Source: an uncultured Chloroflexota bacterium
GTDB taxonomy: Bacteria; Chloroflexota; Limnocylindria; Limnocylindrales; Limnocylindraceae
Assembly: GCA_937864085.1 (NCBI GenBank)
Contig: CALMIH010000076.1
Coordinates: 1-19,292, forward strand
Direction: 5' to 3'
Length of the DNA stretch: 19,292 nucleotides
Positions 6,548 to 14,174 of this stretch are shown here, piece after piece; positions within the stretch are counted from its first letter, which is position 1; each line of letters starts with the position of its first letter. A model generated the notes under the pieces. It was not told the DNA's origin. It saw only the letters and a program-made list of their open reading frames with translations, and made no database searches. Position numbers and translations under genes: made by a program.

Positions 6548-9500
6548 ATGAACGGCGCGAAGGAGAGTTCAACGTACGGCTGGCCTACCAGCACGAGCAT
6601 CGGACTCATCATCGCCTGCGCGGTCACGCTGCGGTTCATCATCGCATACGCGATTCTCTCGGCTGACGCTGGGTTCGCGGCAGACCTCAACGCATTTAGG
6701 AGTTGGGCCGCAGACCTTGGCGCGAACGGGCCGTGGGGGGCGTACGCGCGAGGCTACTTCCTTGACTACCTCCCAGGCTACCTCTGGATACTCTGGCCAC
6801 TCAGTGCGATCAGTAGCGCGCTTACGTCAAGTTTCGACCCCGGCGCGCTGGTAAAACTCCCCGCCATCTTTGCGGACGCACTGCTGATCCTTGCCACTGT
6901 GCGCCTCGCTGCTGATCTTGGAGCCTCGGCTCGCGCACAACGAGGCGTGGCGCTCCTTCTCGCCTTCACGCCAATCATTTGGCTCACCTCCGCGGTCTGG
7001 GGTCAAGTTGACTCTGTTGGAACGACACTGCTTCTCTTTGCCACCTCCGAGCTAATTCGCGGCAAAACACTTCGCGCCGCCGCACTCGCCGCACTCGCCG
7101 CTGTGGTGAAACCACAGTTCGGCATCCTGATTCCACTACTCGCCGTTCTCACCCTGATTCGCGCCCGCCGTGCAGGTGACCCGTGGGGCGTGGTGCTGGC
7201 CGGACTCGTTGGCACGGCGGTCGTCTCCCTTGTCGCCTTCCCGTTCGGGCTCACTGTGGTGGATGTGATCGGCAAGGTCGGTGAGGCGGCGGGGAACTAC
7301 CCGTATCTCAGCGTCAACGCGTGGAGCCCCTGGGCGCTTGTCAGTACTGACGGTACTGGGCTTCTCCTGAACGGCGGTTGGGGGAGCGACCTTGCGCCAC
7401 TTATTGCGGGCGGACCGCCAGCCGTTTTTTATGGCGCCGCACTCCTCATCGGCGCCATCCTTGCGGCGCTCTGGGCGGCGCGGAGCGACGACAGGGTGCG
7501 CACTGTTGCCGCCCTCACGTTCATCGCCATCGCCTTTTTTGTGTTGCCGACACGCGTTCATGAGCGATACCTCTACCCAGCGATCCCACTCACGCTTGCG
7601 CTCGCCGCGGCGCTACCGCGCTGGCGACCGATCGCTGCAGCTGTCGCAGTCGCCCTTCTAATGAACAGCTGGGGCGCGCTGACCCTTGACTACCTGAAGA
7701 ACCCTGGGCTGCCAGACCTTGGCCCGCTTACTGACGCGCTCCACACGCCAACCGCAATACTGCTCGTGGCCGCACTCTCGCTCTACGCGCTGTGCGCAAG
7801 CGGCTGGCAGCTATTCCGTGCGCAACCTGAACGAACACGCGTCGCCACGCCAACTCCCGCGGCGATCAAGCTGCGCACGCCCACCCAGCGTCCTGCGCCA
7901 CGAACGTCGCTCAACCGCGTCGATCTCTGGATGATCGTTGTGATCGCCGTCACGGCGCTCTCACTTCGTGGTTGGCGCGTTGGAGAGCCGACGCGCTTTG
8001 AGTTTGACGAGGTCTATCACGTGCGTACCGCAACCGAGTTTATGCAGTTCTGGCGCTACGACGACCCGCACGCAATCTATGAGTACACACATCCGCACGT
8101 TGCAAAATACGCGATTGCTGCTGGACTCGAACTCTTCGGCGCGCCGCGCGTTGATGGTAGAAGTGATTACGGAACATCAATCACAGCTATCGCTTCACGA
8201 CCTGAGGGAGCAAACACCAGCGCGCTGATCTGGGTTGCAACACCAGATCGCGTTGACGTTCTGCGCGCTGAGACACGTGCGCTCGTTGCATCTATCAGCA
8301 TCCCCGGCGTCACACACCTTGCCCCCGCAGATGATGGTTCGCTCTGGGGCGTGACCGAGAGCGGAGAGATCTTCCACGCGTCAGCGCAGGGGGCTAAGAG
8401 TGGCGCGGCGGGAGAGATACGCCAGTGGAGCAGCACAGCGGTTGGAGCCACTGCGATCACTCCGTTCAGGGAGACGCTCTTTGTTGCGGCGGGCGATCAG
8501 GTACTCCGCATCACCAACGGAGTTTTGGAGGCAACCGCGCCGGTGCGCGGCGCGTCCGATCTCGTCCTCGTTCAGGCAGAGGGGGAAGATCGAGTCGTTG
8601 CTTCTGGCGAGGATGGCATCACTGTGATGAGTGCAGAAAACCTAAGCGGCGCAGAGGTAAGTGCACGACCTGGCGGCATACGGAGCATTACTGCGGTTAA
8701 CTGGTTTGATACGCCAAAAATCTACGCAGCAGCCGCTGATGAAATCGTCGTATATACGATCCGTGAGGGCGGCCCAGCATATGAGATAGAGAAGATCGCA
8801 ATCCCTGGCACAACGGCAATCGTGGCAAACAGCGCAACGCGGATCATTCACGCCATCGCGCCTGGTTCGGCGGGAGCCGCACTTTGGACTATTGAGCCGA
8901 ACGGTAACGCGCGGTTCGCTGACGTTCCGCTGAGCAGCGGTGTCAGCGACGGCGCAGCATCAACGGAGATTGCGGGCACCGCGCTCGACGCCTCCTCTGA
9001 ACTGCCGAACGGCGGTCGTGGTGAACTACTGGTCGCTTGGCAAAGCGGAGAGATCGCACAGCTCTCCGTGGGCGACCTCACGGCAGGATGGCGATGGCCT
9101 GGAGTCATCGCCGGCGCACTAGTTGCGGCCCTCCTTGCCCTTCTCGCGCGGCTCCTCACTGAGCGCCGCGATGTGGCGGCGCTTGTTGGCAGCCTCGCGC
9201 TCCTTGACGGCGCCGGGTTTGTGCAGAGCCGCGTTGGCATGAACGACGTCTACCTACTCGCCGCACTACTCGCCGCATGCTGTGCATTCGTTGCATGGCT
9301 GCAGGGTCGTGCGCACACCACACGTTCGAAAGCACTCCTCCTGCTCGTCACAGGGGCAACGCTCGGCGTGGCGCTCGCGAGTAAGTGGGTGGCGATCTAC
9401 GGAATCGGCGCGCTTGGAGCCGCTTGGCTCTCACGTAGCGCTGGAGGAAGAGTTGTTGTGGTGGGCGGACTCGTCCTCCTTGGGGCGCTCCTCCTGCCAC

Positions 9501-10732
9501 CCGCGCTTGCACGGAGTGCGGAGAGCACGCGCATTCCGAACCTCCCCTTCCTCTTGATGGCGGTAGCGACAGTGGCTGCTGCAACCGTCGCCGCCTGGCG
9601 CGCTGGGCTCCTTCGTCGCGCGGATCTCTCGTTACACGCCGCGTCGCGTTTCGCCGCGTTCAGCGGAGAGGCGCTCCTTGTTGGGCTCGCGCTTGTCATA
9701 CTCCCGATCGGCGTCTATCTGCTGAGCTACCTTCCGTGGGCAGCGCTCGGCAACCAGATTGTTCCGGGATGGCCGCCAGGGAACACAGGGCAGACGCTTA
9801 TCGACCTCACCTCATCCATGTATCGCTATCACGACACGCTACGTGTTGCGCACGCTGCGAGCTCACCCTGGTGGGCGTGGCCACTCGACTTGAAGCCCGT
9901 CTGGTTCTCTCAGGAGAGCTACGCAGCGATCGGCGGATGGACTGGCGCCGTTTACGACGGAGGGAACGTTGCATCGCGGATTCTTGGCGCTGCAGGCACC
10001 GCGTGGATTGCGATCCAAGCGTGGAGGCAGCGAAGCGCTGGCTTAGCGAGTGTCTTGATTCTCTACTTCGCACTCTGGCTCCCGTGGGCGCGAATTGACC
10101 GTGCCGCGTTCCAGTACCACTACTTTCCGTCGTCGCAGATCGCACTCATCTCACTCGCACTCTTGCTCGCCGATCTTCGTCGTGGAGACGCGCTCGCCGC
10201 GCGCCTCACACGAATCGGAATCGGCGCACTGTTGCTCACCGCCCCGCTCCTCTGGTCGCTGACTGGTCTGCTTTGCTCCGCTGCCGGCGTCCTTGATGTC
10301 TACGCAAAGAGTCAGGTCTGTACCGCTGGCGGCTTTGCAACACCGGGCCCGATCATCGGCGCAGCGCTGCTCATCCCGGTCGCGTACGTTGCCTGGTCAA
10401 TCCAGCGCGTCACAGATGCGCGGCGCATCTTCCGCTGGGCACTCATCTTAATCGCTGGCGTTGCGCTGGTCTGGTATCCGAACTGGTCAGGGCTCCCGCT
10501 CCCAACTGGCATCCATAACTTCTATCAAGGGATTCTCCCAACATGGACATGGGCGTTTCAGTTTGGCGTGACGCTCGAGAAGCCAGACGATGCTGCAACA
10601 GCTGGCGGCGGAGCGCTATCCGCACTCGCGCTGCTCGCAGGCGTTGTACTACTCGCCTACGCCCTGCTCAAGCGCATGAGCAGAGGCGAACTCGACCAAG
10701 ATCGCGCGAAGCGGAACCCCATCGGTCGCTAG
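6548..10732 (+). CDS. double GT-C glycosyltransferase: sugar transferase fused to PMT-type protein mannosyltransferase with inserted propeller-like domain
   Basis: A 1394-residue polytopic membrane protein. Residues 1 to about 420 are a GT-C sugar transferase: a DLNAFRSWAADL periplasmic loop, VVKPQFGILIPLL, and PTRVHERYLYPAIPL, typical of GT87/GT39-like enzymes. A basic Pro-rich linker (about 425-453) joins it to a PMT-type half with RFEFDEVYHVRTA (catalytic D487-E488), EYTHPHVAKY, GWRWPGVIAGAL, SRVGMNDVYLL, YRYHDTLRVAHAASSPWWAW and FQYHYFPSS, the classical PMT order. Between EYTHPHVAKY and GWRWPG lies about 300 residues of beta-rich repeats (about 533-842), absent from ordinary bacterial PMTs. 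PMTs move mannose from polyprenyl-phosphate-mannose to Ser/Thr of exported proteins. The ATG at 6548 was chosen because an upstream extension would overlap the divergent GT2 gene. The neighbour GT2 may supply the donor. Family is sure; specificity is inferred. Confidence 0.88.
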   Translation: MNGAKESSTYGWPTSTSIGLIIACAVTLRFIIAYAILSADAGFAADLNAFRSWAADLGANGPWGAYARGYFLDYLPGYLWILWPLSAISSALTSSFDPGALVKLPAIFADALLILATVRLAADLGASARAQRGVALLLAFTPIIWLTSAVWGQVDSVGTTLLLFATSELIRGKTLRAAALAALAAVVKPQFGILIPLLAVLTLIRARRAGDPWGVVLAGLVGTAVVSLVAFPFGLTVVDVIGKVGEAAGNYPYLSVNAWSPWALVSTDGTGLLLNGGWGSDLAPLIAGGPPAVFYGAALLIGAILAALWAARSDDRVRTVAALTFIAIAFFVLPTRVHERYLYPAIPLTLALAAALPRWRPIAAAVAVALLMNSWGALTLDYLKNPGLPDLGPLTDALHTPTAILLVAALSLYALCASGWQLFRAQPERTRVATPTPAAIKLRTPTQRPAPRTSLNRVDLWMIVVIAVTALSLRGWRVGEPTRFEFDEVYHVRTATEFMQFWRYDDPHAIYEYTHPHVAKYAIAAGLELFGAPRVDGRSDYGTSITAIASRPEGANTSALIWVATPDRVDVLRAETRALVASISIPGVTHLAPADDGSLWGVTESGEIFHASAQGAKSGAAGEIRQWSSTAVGATAITPFRETLFVAAGDQVLRITNGVLEATAPVRGASDLVLVQAEGEDRVVASGEDGITVMSAENLSGAEVSARPGGIRSITAVNWFDTPKIYAAAADEIVVYTIREGGPAYEIEKIAIPGTTAIVANSATRIIHAIAPGSAGAALWTIEPNGNARFADVPLSSGVSDGAASTEIAGTALDASSELPNGGRGELLVAWQSGEIAQLSVGDLTAGWRWPGVIAGALVAALLALLARLLTERRDVAALVGSLALLDGAGFVQSRVGMNDVYLLAALLAACCAFVAWLQGRAHTTRSKALLLLVTGATLGVALASKWVAIYGIGALGAAWLSRSAGGRVVVVGGLVLLGALLLPPALARSAESTRIPNLPFLLMAVATVAAATVAAWRAGLLRRADLSLHAASRFAAFSGEALLVGLALVILPIGVYLLSYLPWAALGNQIVPGWPPGNTGQTLIDLTSSMYRYHDTLRVAHAASSPWWAWPLDLKPVWFSQESYAAIGGWTGAVYDGGNVASRILGAAGTAWIAIQAWRQRSAGLASVLILYFALWLPWARIDRAAFQYHYFPSSQIALISLALLLADLRRGDALAARLTRIGIGALLLTAPLLWSLTGLLCSAAGVLDVYAKSQVCTAGGFATPGPIIGAALLIPVAYVAWSIQRVTDARRIFRWALILIAGVALVWYPNWSGLPLPTGIHNFYQGILPTWTWAFQFGVTLEKPDDAATAGGGALSALALLAGVVLLAYALLKRMSRGELDQDRAKRNPIGR

Positions 10733-11002
10733 GAGTCGCTCGACTCCCGCTGGAAGCGCAACCGCTTCACCGCTCGCAACGCGTTGACGCTCATCGGCAA
10801 GTGCGAGCCAGCCGCCACCCTCAATGACGATTAGCAGGCCGTCGTTCGGGCTACGAACCGGTCCAAGTGCAGCGCGATCGCTCAGCGCGATCTCGGTGAT
10901 GTGCGCATTTCCGCCAGCGTGCAAGAGGGCACTGGTGACGCCAATCGCGCCAGCTTCACGTTCTGTGCGGCGGTTACCAGGGCCGAAGCGGCGGATCTCC
11001 AC
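10649..11002 (-). CDS. cupin-fold protein lacking metal ligands
   Basis: About 117 residues with a single cupin barrel: VEIRRFGPGNRR at the start, SPNDGLLIVIEGGGWLALADE (around residues 50-70) and QRVASGEAVALPAGVE, then a final LRAILVEF strand. Cupins of this type normally have PHxNPN-like histidines before the VIEGGG strand and a PxxVPH after it; here the corresponding segments read GPVRSPND and LPAGVERL, so no metal-binding histidines remain. I prefer the GTG at 11002, 11 bases after the stop of the upstream minus-strand gene, because the family usually starts with xxIRRFG; a TTG at 11065 in the same frame is an alternative. The 3' end overlaps the convergent GT-C gene by 84 bases. It is probably co-transcribed with the membrane protein gene. 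The function is unknown. Confidence 0.68.
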   Translation of the reverse strand: MEIRRFGPGNRRTEREAGAIGVTSALLHAGGNAHITEIALSDRAALGPVRSPNDGLLIVIEGGGWLALADERQRVASGEAVALPAGVERLLATDGVPLRAILVEFASAHALEQGVGE

Positions 11003-11012
11003 CGCGTGAAGC

Positions 11013-11441
11013 TCAGCGCTTCTTGCTGCCGCTGCGGCGGTTCGGACGCTTGATCGTTGCCTCAATGCCGTCGCTCACCTGGCGACGCGTGCGCAGCATC
11101 GATTCATGCGCAGCCTCACCGGCGAACTGTGGAGGGAAGCGGTTTACGACGGTGTCACGCAGCAGATAGAAGCCGATCAGCGTGGTGGTAATCGGGAAGA
11201 TGCCGTACCACTGGAATGCGGCGTAGATGAGGTTGAGGCCGAAGGTGCTGACGCCGATCCAGAGCAGGTACTCCCACTCATCGCTGAGCACACCCTTGGC
11301 GCGTGAGCCGCGTGTTGCAGCCGCATACGCAACGATTGTCATGATGAAGAGGGCGAGGTTGACCACCCAGAACGGCGTGTAGAAGGTGCCGAGCCGCGCA
11401 TTCAGTGCGACGAAGAGATACTCCCAGGGCCACTGCGCCAT
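11013..11441 (-). CDS. small membrane protein of unknown function
   Basis: A 142-residue protein that I do not recognise. It has a hydrophobic segment at about 22-43 (FWVVNLALFIMTIVAYAAA), a second one at about 59-76 (LLWIGVSTFGLNLIYAAF) and a third at about 80-96 (IFPITTTLIGFYLLRD), so three membrane helices are likely, and a strongly basic C-terminal tail (KRPNRRSGSKKR). GAGGT lies 7 bases before the ATG at 11441, which supports this start. It is divergent to purH across 71 bases, and a cupin gene follows 10 bases later on the same strand. Coding status is supported by the membrane profile, the ribosome binding site and the neat spacing. Confidence 0.72.
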   Translation of the reverse strand: MAQWPWEYLFVALNARLGTFYTPFWVVNLALFIMTIVAYAAATRGSRAKGVLSDEWEYLLWIGVSTFGLNLIYAAFQWYGIFPITTTLIGFYLLRDTVVNRFPPQFAGEAAHESMLRTRRQVSDGIEATIKRPNRRSGSKKR

Positions 11442-11466
11442 TGCGTTACCTCATGCTTCAGTTGAT

Positions 11467-11481
11467 CCGACAAGTGGTCGG
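11467..11481. other. short inverted repeat in divergent spacer
   Basis: CCGAC (11467-11471) and GTCGG (11477-11481) flank five bases in the middle of the 71-base spacer between the minus-strand membrane protein gene and purH. It could be an operator for either gene, but a 5-bp repeat in GC-rich DNA can arise by chance. No strong promoter is visible; CATCAT at 11500-11505, seven bases before the purH ATG, is a weak -10 candidate for a leaderless start. Confidence 0.2.
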
Positions 11482-11512
11482 TTCGCTTGAGGAGTATGCC
11501 ATCATCGCCCCC

Positions 11513-12904
11513 ATGCGGGTCCTCGTTGTCGCCACGCCAGCACAGCCTGCGCTTCTGCGTCTCACCCCAACGCTCGCCACGCTCGCAGCGCAGGGAGCCA
11601 AGATCCAGGCGCCTGCGGCACTGAGCGAGGAGCTTAACCGTGAGGGGGTCCCCCACGATCCACTGGAGGCCGCCGCGCTCGACGCAGCGATCCGCAGCCT
11701 CGCCCCAGCAGACCTCCTTGTTGCGCCACTTGGCGCGGGTGATGTGCGCGAGTCCCTGGCGGCGATAACCCGCGCGCTCAGCATGAGCGCAAACACGCCA
11801 CTCTTCCTCACCGACCCAGCCGATGCGGGCGACCTGATCGGCGCGCTCTCGCTGGCACGCGGAGGAGAGGGGGTTGCCAGCGCGACGCGACAACGACTGG
11901 TGCAGCGCGCGGCATTTTCGGCGGCATCTGCGCTCGCTCCGGTTGCGCGCGGTGGCGATCAGCTGCCAGAACACGAGGTGATCCTCCTTGAACGAACGCG
12001 CAGCTTTGCGCATGGAGAGAATCCGCACCAACGGGCCGCCGCATATCGGCGTGCCGATCAGGCAACCATTGGGCTGCTCAGCGCGCAGCTCGTCCAAGGA
12101 GCAGAGCCAACGCTCAACGATCTTCTTGACCTTGATGCTGGCGCGAGACTCGTTGCCGACCTGCCAATTCCAAGCGCCGCGCTCATTCGACACACCGATC
12201 CGATCGGCGTTGCCACCGCTGAGACGCCGCTCGGCGCATTACGGCGTGCGCTTGCAACAGATAGCGCTGCAACAACTGGCGCCATCATTTCACTGAACAC
12301 ACCCATTGATCAGGCAACAGCCGCAGAGATCGCGAACGGAAGTTACGAAGCGGTGGTCGCGCCAAGCGTTGCTGACGAGAGCGCTGCAAGTACGCTCGCA
12401 ACAAGAAAAGATCTCCGCGTGCTTCTATACACCGCCGCAAACCCAACCACCCTTGACATCCTTGGGCTTGGCTCTGATCTTCTTCTTCAAACGCGCGATC
12501 ACGGCGCGATTGAACGCGGAGAACTTCGTGTAGTAACTGAGCGGCGGCCAACACTCGAGGAGCTCACCGATCTGCTCTTCGCTTGGCGAGTTGTTCGACA
12601 CGTCCGCTCCAACGCGATCGTCCTTGCGCGCAACGCCGCAACGCTCGGCATTGGCGCGGGACAGGTCAACCGCCGCGTTGCAGTTGAGATTGCGCTGCAG
12701 CGCGCTGGTGATCGCGCACGCGGCGCGGTGCTGGCAAGTGATGCCTACTTCCCATTCGCAGAGGGGATCAGCGCCGCGGCCGCAGCCGGCATCACGGCGG
12801 TCGTGCAGCCTGGCGGATCACGGCGCGATGCGGCGGCGATTGAGATCGCAAACCGAAACGGAATGGCGATGGTCTTCACCGGCCGTCGTCACTATCGGCG
12901 CTAA
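11513..12904 (+). CDS. purH: PurH homologue with intact-looking AICAR transformylase domain and degenerate IMP cyclohydrolase domain
   Basis: PurH normally catalyses the last two steps of IMP synthesis. This 463-residue protein has clear transformylase motifs: GENPHQ (about 168-173), LNDLLDLDAG, HTDPIGVA, VVRHVRSNAIVLARN (about 358-372), GIGAGQVNRR, ASDAYFPFAEG, QPGGSRRD and the C-terminal MVFTGRRHYRR. The catalytic Lys-His pair of the KHxNP motif reads R226-H227. The N-terminal cyclohydrolase part is only about 167 residues before GENPHQ (usually nearly 200) and lacks the TGFPE, DGRxKTLHP and YPF motifs; only a TDPADAGDLI segment resembles the family's VxDPADY. Start ATG 11513 fits the expected first strand (MRVLVVA); no Shine-Dalgarno is seen. 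A separate cyclohydrolase, or a second purH, would be needed for IMP synthesis. Confidence 0.87.
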   Translation: MRVLVVATPAQPALLRLTPTLATLAAQGAKIQAPAALSEELNREGVPHDPLEAAALDAAIRSLAPADLLVAPLGAGDVRESLAAITRALSMSANTPLFLTDPADAGDLIGALSLARGGEGVASATRQRLVQRAAFSAASALAPVARGGDQLPEHEVILLERTRSFAHGENPHQRAAAYRRADQATIGLLSAQLVQGAEPTLNDLLDLDAGARLVADLPIPSAALIRHTDPIGVATAETPLGALRRALATDSAATTGAIISLNTPIDQATAAEIANGSYEAVVAPSVADESAASTLATRKDLRVLLYTAANPTTLDILGLGSDLLLQTRDHGAIERGELRVVTERRPTLEELTDLLFAWRVVRHVRSNAIVLARNAATLGIGAGQVNRRVAVEIALQRAGDRARGAVLASDAYFPFAEGISAAAAAGITAVVQPGGSRRDAAAIEIANRNGMAMVFTGRRHYRR

Positions 12905-12920
12905 CCATGCGGCATACACG

Positions 12921-14102
12921 ATGAGCAAAGAACTTGACCTTCGCATCAACGCGGAGATCACCCAGGGCGGGTCAATGTCGTTCTCACGATTCATGGAGCG
13001 CGCGCTGACAGAGCCCGGCCTTGGGTACTACGTAACGGAGCGGGTGCGAGCTGGTCGAGAAGGGGACTTCATTACGGCGCCAGAACTGCACTCGCTTCTC
13101 GGTTCCGCGCTTGCGCGGATGGCAACCGAAGTCTGGCGCAGGGCTGGTGAGCCCACGCGATTCCGCTGGGTTGAGTACGGCGCAGGATCGGGGACACTCG
13201 CCCTTGCGCTGATTGCACAGCTGCGCCGAGATGAATCACCGCTGATAAACGCACTGGAGATTCAACCGATTGATGTAAACACATTTCGTAGTGAGGAGTT
13301 ACGCAGTGCAGTAACTAGCGAACAGCAGAACGGCGCGCCAGTCCTCGTTTACGCCGATGCGCCGCCAGTTGCTGGGATAGTGGTTGCTAATGAGTATCTT
13401 GATGCGCTTCCGTTCAACATTTATGTTGGACGTGCCGCAGCAGTGCACGGAGTGTCAGAGCGGTGCGTTGGGCTCGCCGCAGACGGCGTGACAAGAGTCT
13501 GGGTTGAGCGCGAGCTTGATGCGAGCGAGGCACAGCGCGTAGCGGAGCACTTCGGCGCACCACTTGCTGAAGGGCAGCTCGCCGAAGCCTGCTTTGTATT
13601 TGATGCGTGGCTTCGCGAGGCCGCAACGCGGATTACGAGCGGCCTCGTGGCGGTGATTGATTACGGGCGCGATGGCGTGACGCTTCGCGATGCGGCGAGC
13701 CGGATGGCAGGGACGGCACTCGCCTATCAAAGCCACCGCGCCACCGCTGATTTACTGAGTGAGCCGGGCGAGCGCGACCTGACCGCGCACGTGGATCTCA
13801 CCGCACTGCGCAAGGCCGCCACCGCTGCGGGGCTCCAGCCAGTCGCGTCCACCAGCCAGGCGGCGCTGCTCGCCGGGGCGGGTCTGGACGACGAGATCGA
13901 CCGACTGCGACGGGGGCCAGAGGCGACCCTCGAGGGGGCGATCGCCCTTCGCTCCGCCCTCGCCCACCTGATGAACCCGCGAGGCATGGGGGGCTTCGCC
14001 GTTGAGCTCTTCGCCCTCGGCAGTCCTGAGCACAGATCACGCATGGCGGACCCCGCCAATCCGCTCCCTGGAGCGGCGGCTCCGATTCGCCCCCTCGTCT
14101 AG
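12921..14102 (+). CDS. MidA/NDUFAF7-family SAM-dependent methyltransferase (COG1565)
   Basis: A 393-residue protein. It begins with the family pattern INAEITQGGSMSFSRFMERAL and GLGYYVTERVRAGREGDFITAPE (about residues 32-54), followed by the SAM-binding motif WVEYGAGSGTLALAL (about 84-98), VVANEYLDALPFNIY (about 154-168), the IDYGRDGVTLRDA segment and the C-terminal NPRGMGGFAVELFALG. The eukaryotic member NDUFAF7 is a mitochondrial complex I assembly factor that dimethylates an arginine of NDUFS2 (NuoD). Here the gene stands directly before nuoA-nuoF, which suggests a link to complex I biogenesis. The ATG at 12921 lies 16 bases after the purH stop without a clear ribosome binding site. Third-codon G/C use rises noticeably after about 13760. 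Confidence 0.87.
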   Translation: MSKELDLRINAEITQGGSMSFSRFMERALTEPGLGYYVTERVRAGREGDFITAPELHSLLGSALARMATEVWRRAGEPTRFRWVEYGAGSGTLALALIAQLRRDESPLINALEIQPIDVNTFRSEELRSAVTSEQQNGAPVLVYADAPPVAGIVVANEYLDALPFNIYVGRAAAVHGVSERCVGLAADGVTRVWVERELDASEAQRVAEHFGAPLAEGQLAEACFVFDAWLREAATRITSGLVAVIDYGRDGVTLRDAASRMAGTALAYQSHRATADLLSEPGERDLTAHVDLTALRKAATAAGLQPVASTSQAALLAGAGLDDEIDRLRRGPEATLEGAIALRSALAHLMNPRGMGGFAVELFALGSPEHRSRMADPANPLPGAAAPIRPLV

Positions 14103-14105
14103 AAT
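14100..14105 (+). promoter_or_regulatory. possible -10 element for the nuo operon
   Basis: TAGAAT matches the TATAAT consensus at five of six positions and overlaps the stop codon of the methyltransferase gene. Transcription from about 14112 would give a leader of about 60 bases before nuoA. I see no good -35 hexamer, so this is tentative. Confidence 0.4.
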
Positions 14106-14108
14106 CTT

Positions 14109-14150
14109 CGAAGGATCCACCCTTCGTCCCGCACGGGGCGCAGCGCGGGA
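14109..14150 (+). other. two adjacent stem-loops in the nuoA leader
   Basis: CGAAGG (14109-14114) pairs with CCTTCG (14121-14126), and directly after it TCCCGC (14127-14132) pairs with GCGGGA (14145-14150). Neither is followed by a T-run, so they are poor intrinsic terminators. They could form structure in the 5' leader of the nuo transcript or protect the 3' end of the methyltransferase message. Confidence 0.4.
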
Positions 14151-14164
14151 GCAGGGGTCCAACA

Positions 14165-14170
14165 GAGGAG
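14165..14170 (+). promoter_or_regulatory. ribosome binding site of nuoA
   Basis: GAGGAG lies 4 bases before the nuoA ATG at 14175 and fixes this start. Confidence 0.75.
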
Positions 14171-14174
14171 CTGC

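Noticed and set aside
11402..12193. A 263-codon minus-strand open frame opposite purH.
   Set aside because: It is antisense to clear purH motifs, rich in Trp, Cys and Arg without any family pattern, and overlaps the start of the membrane protein gene.
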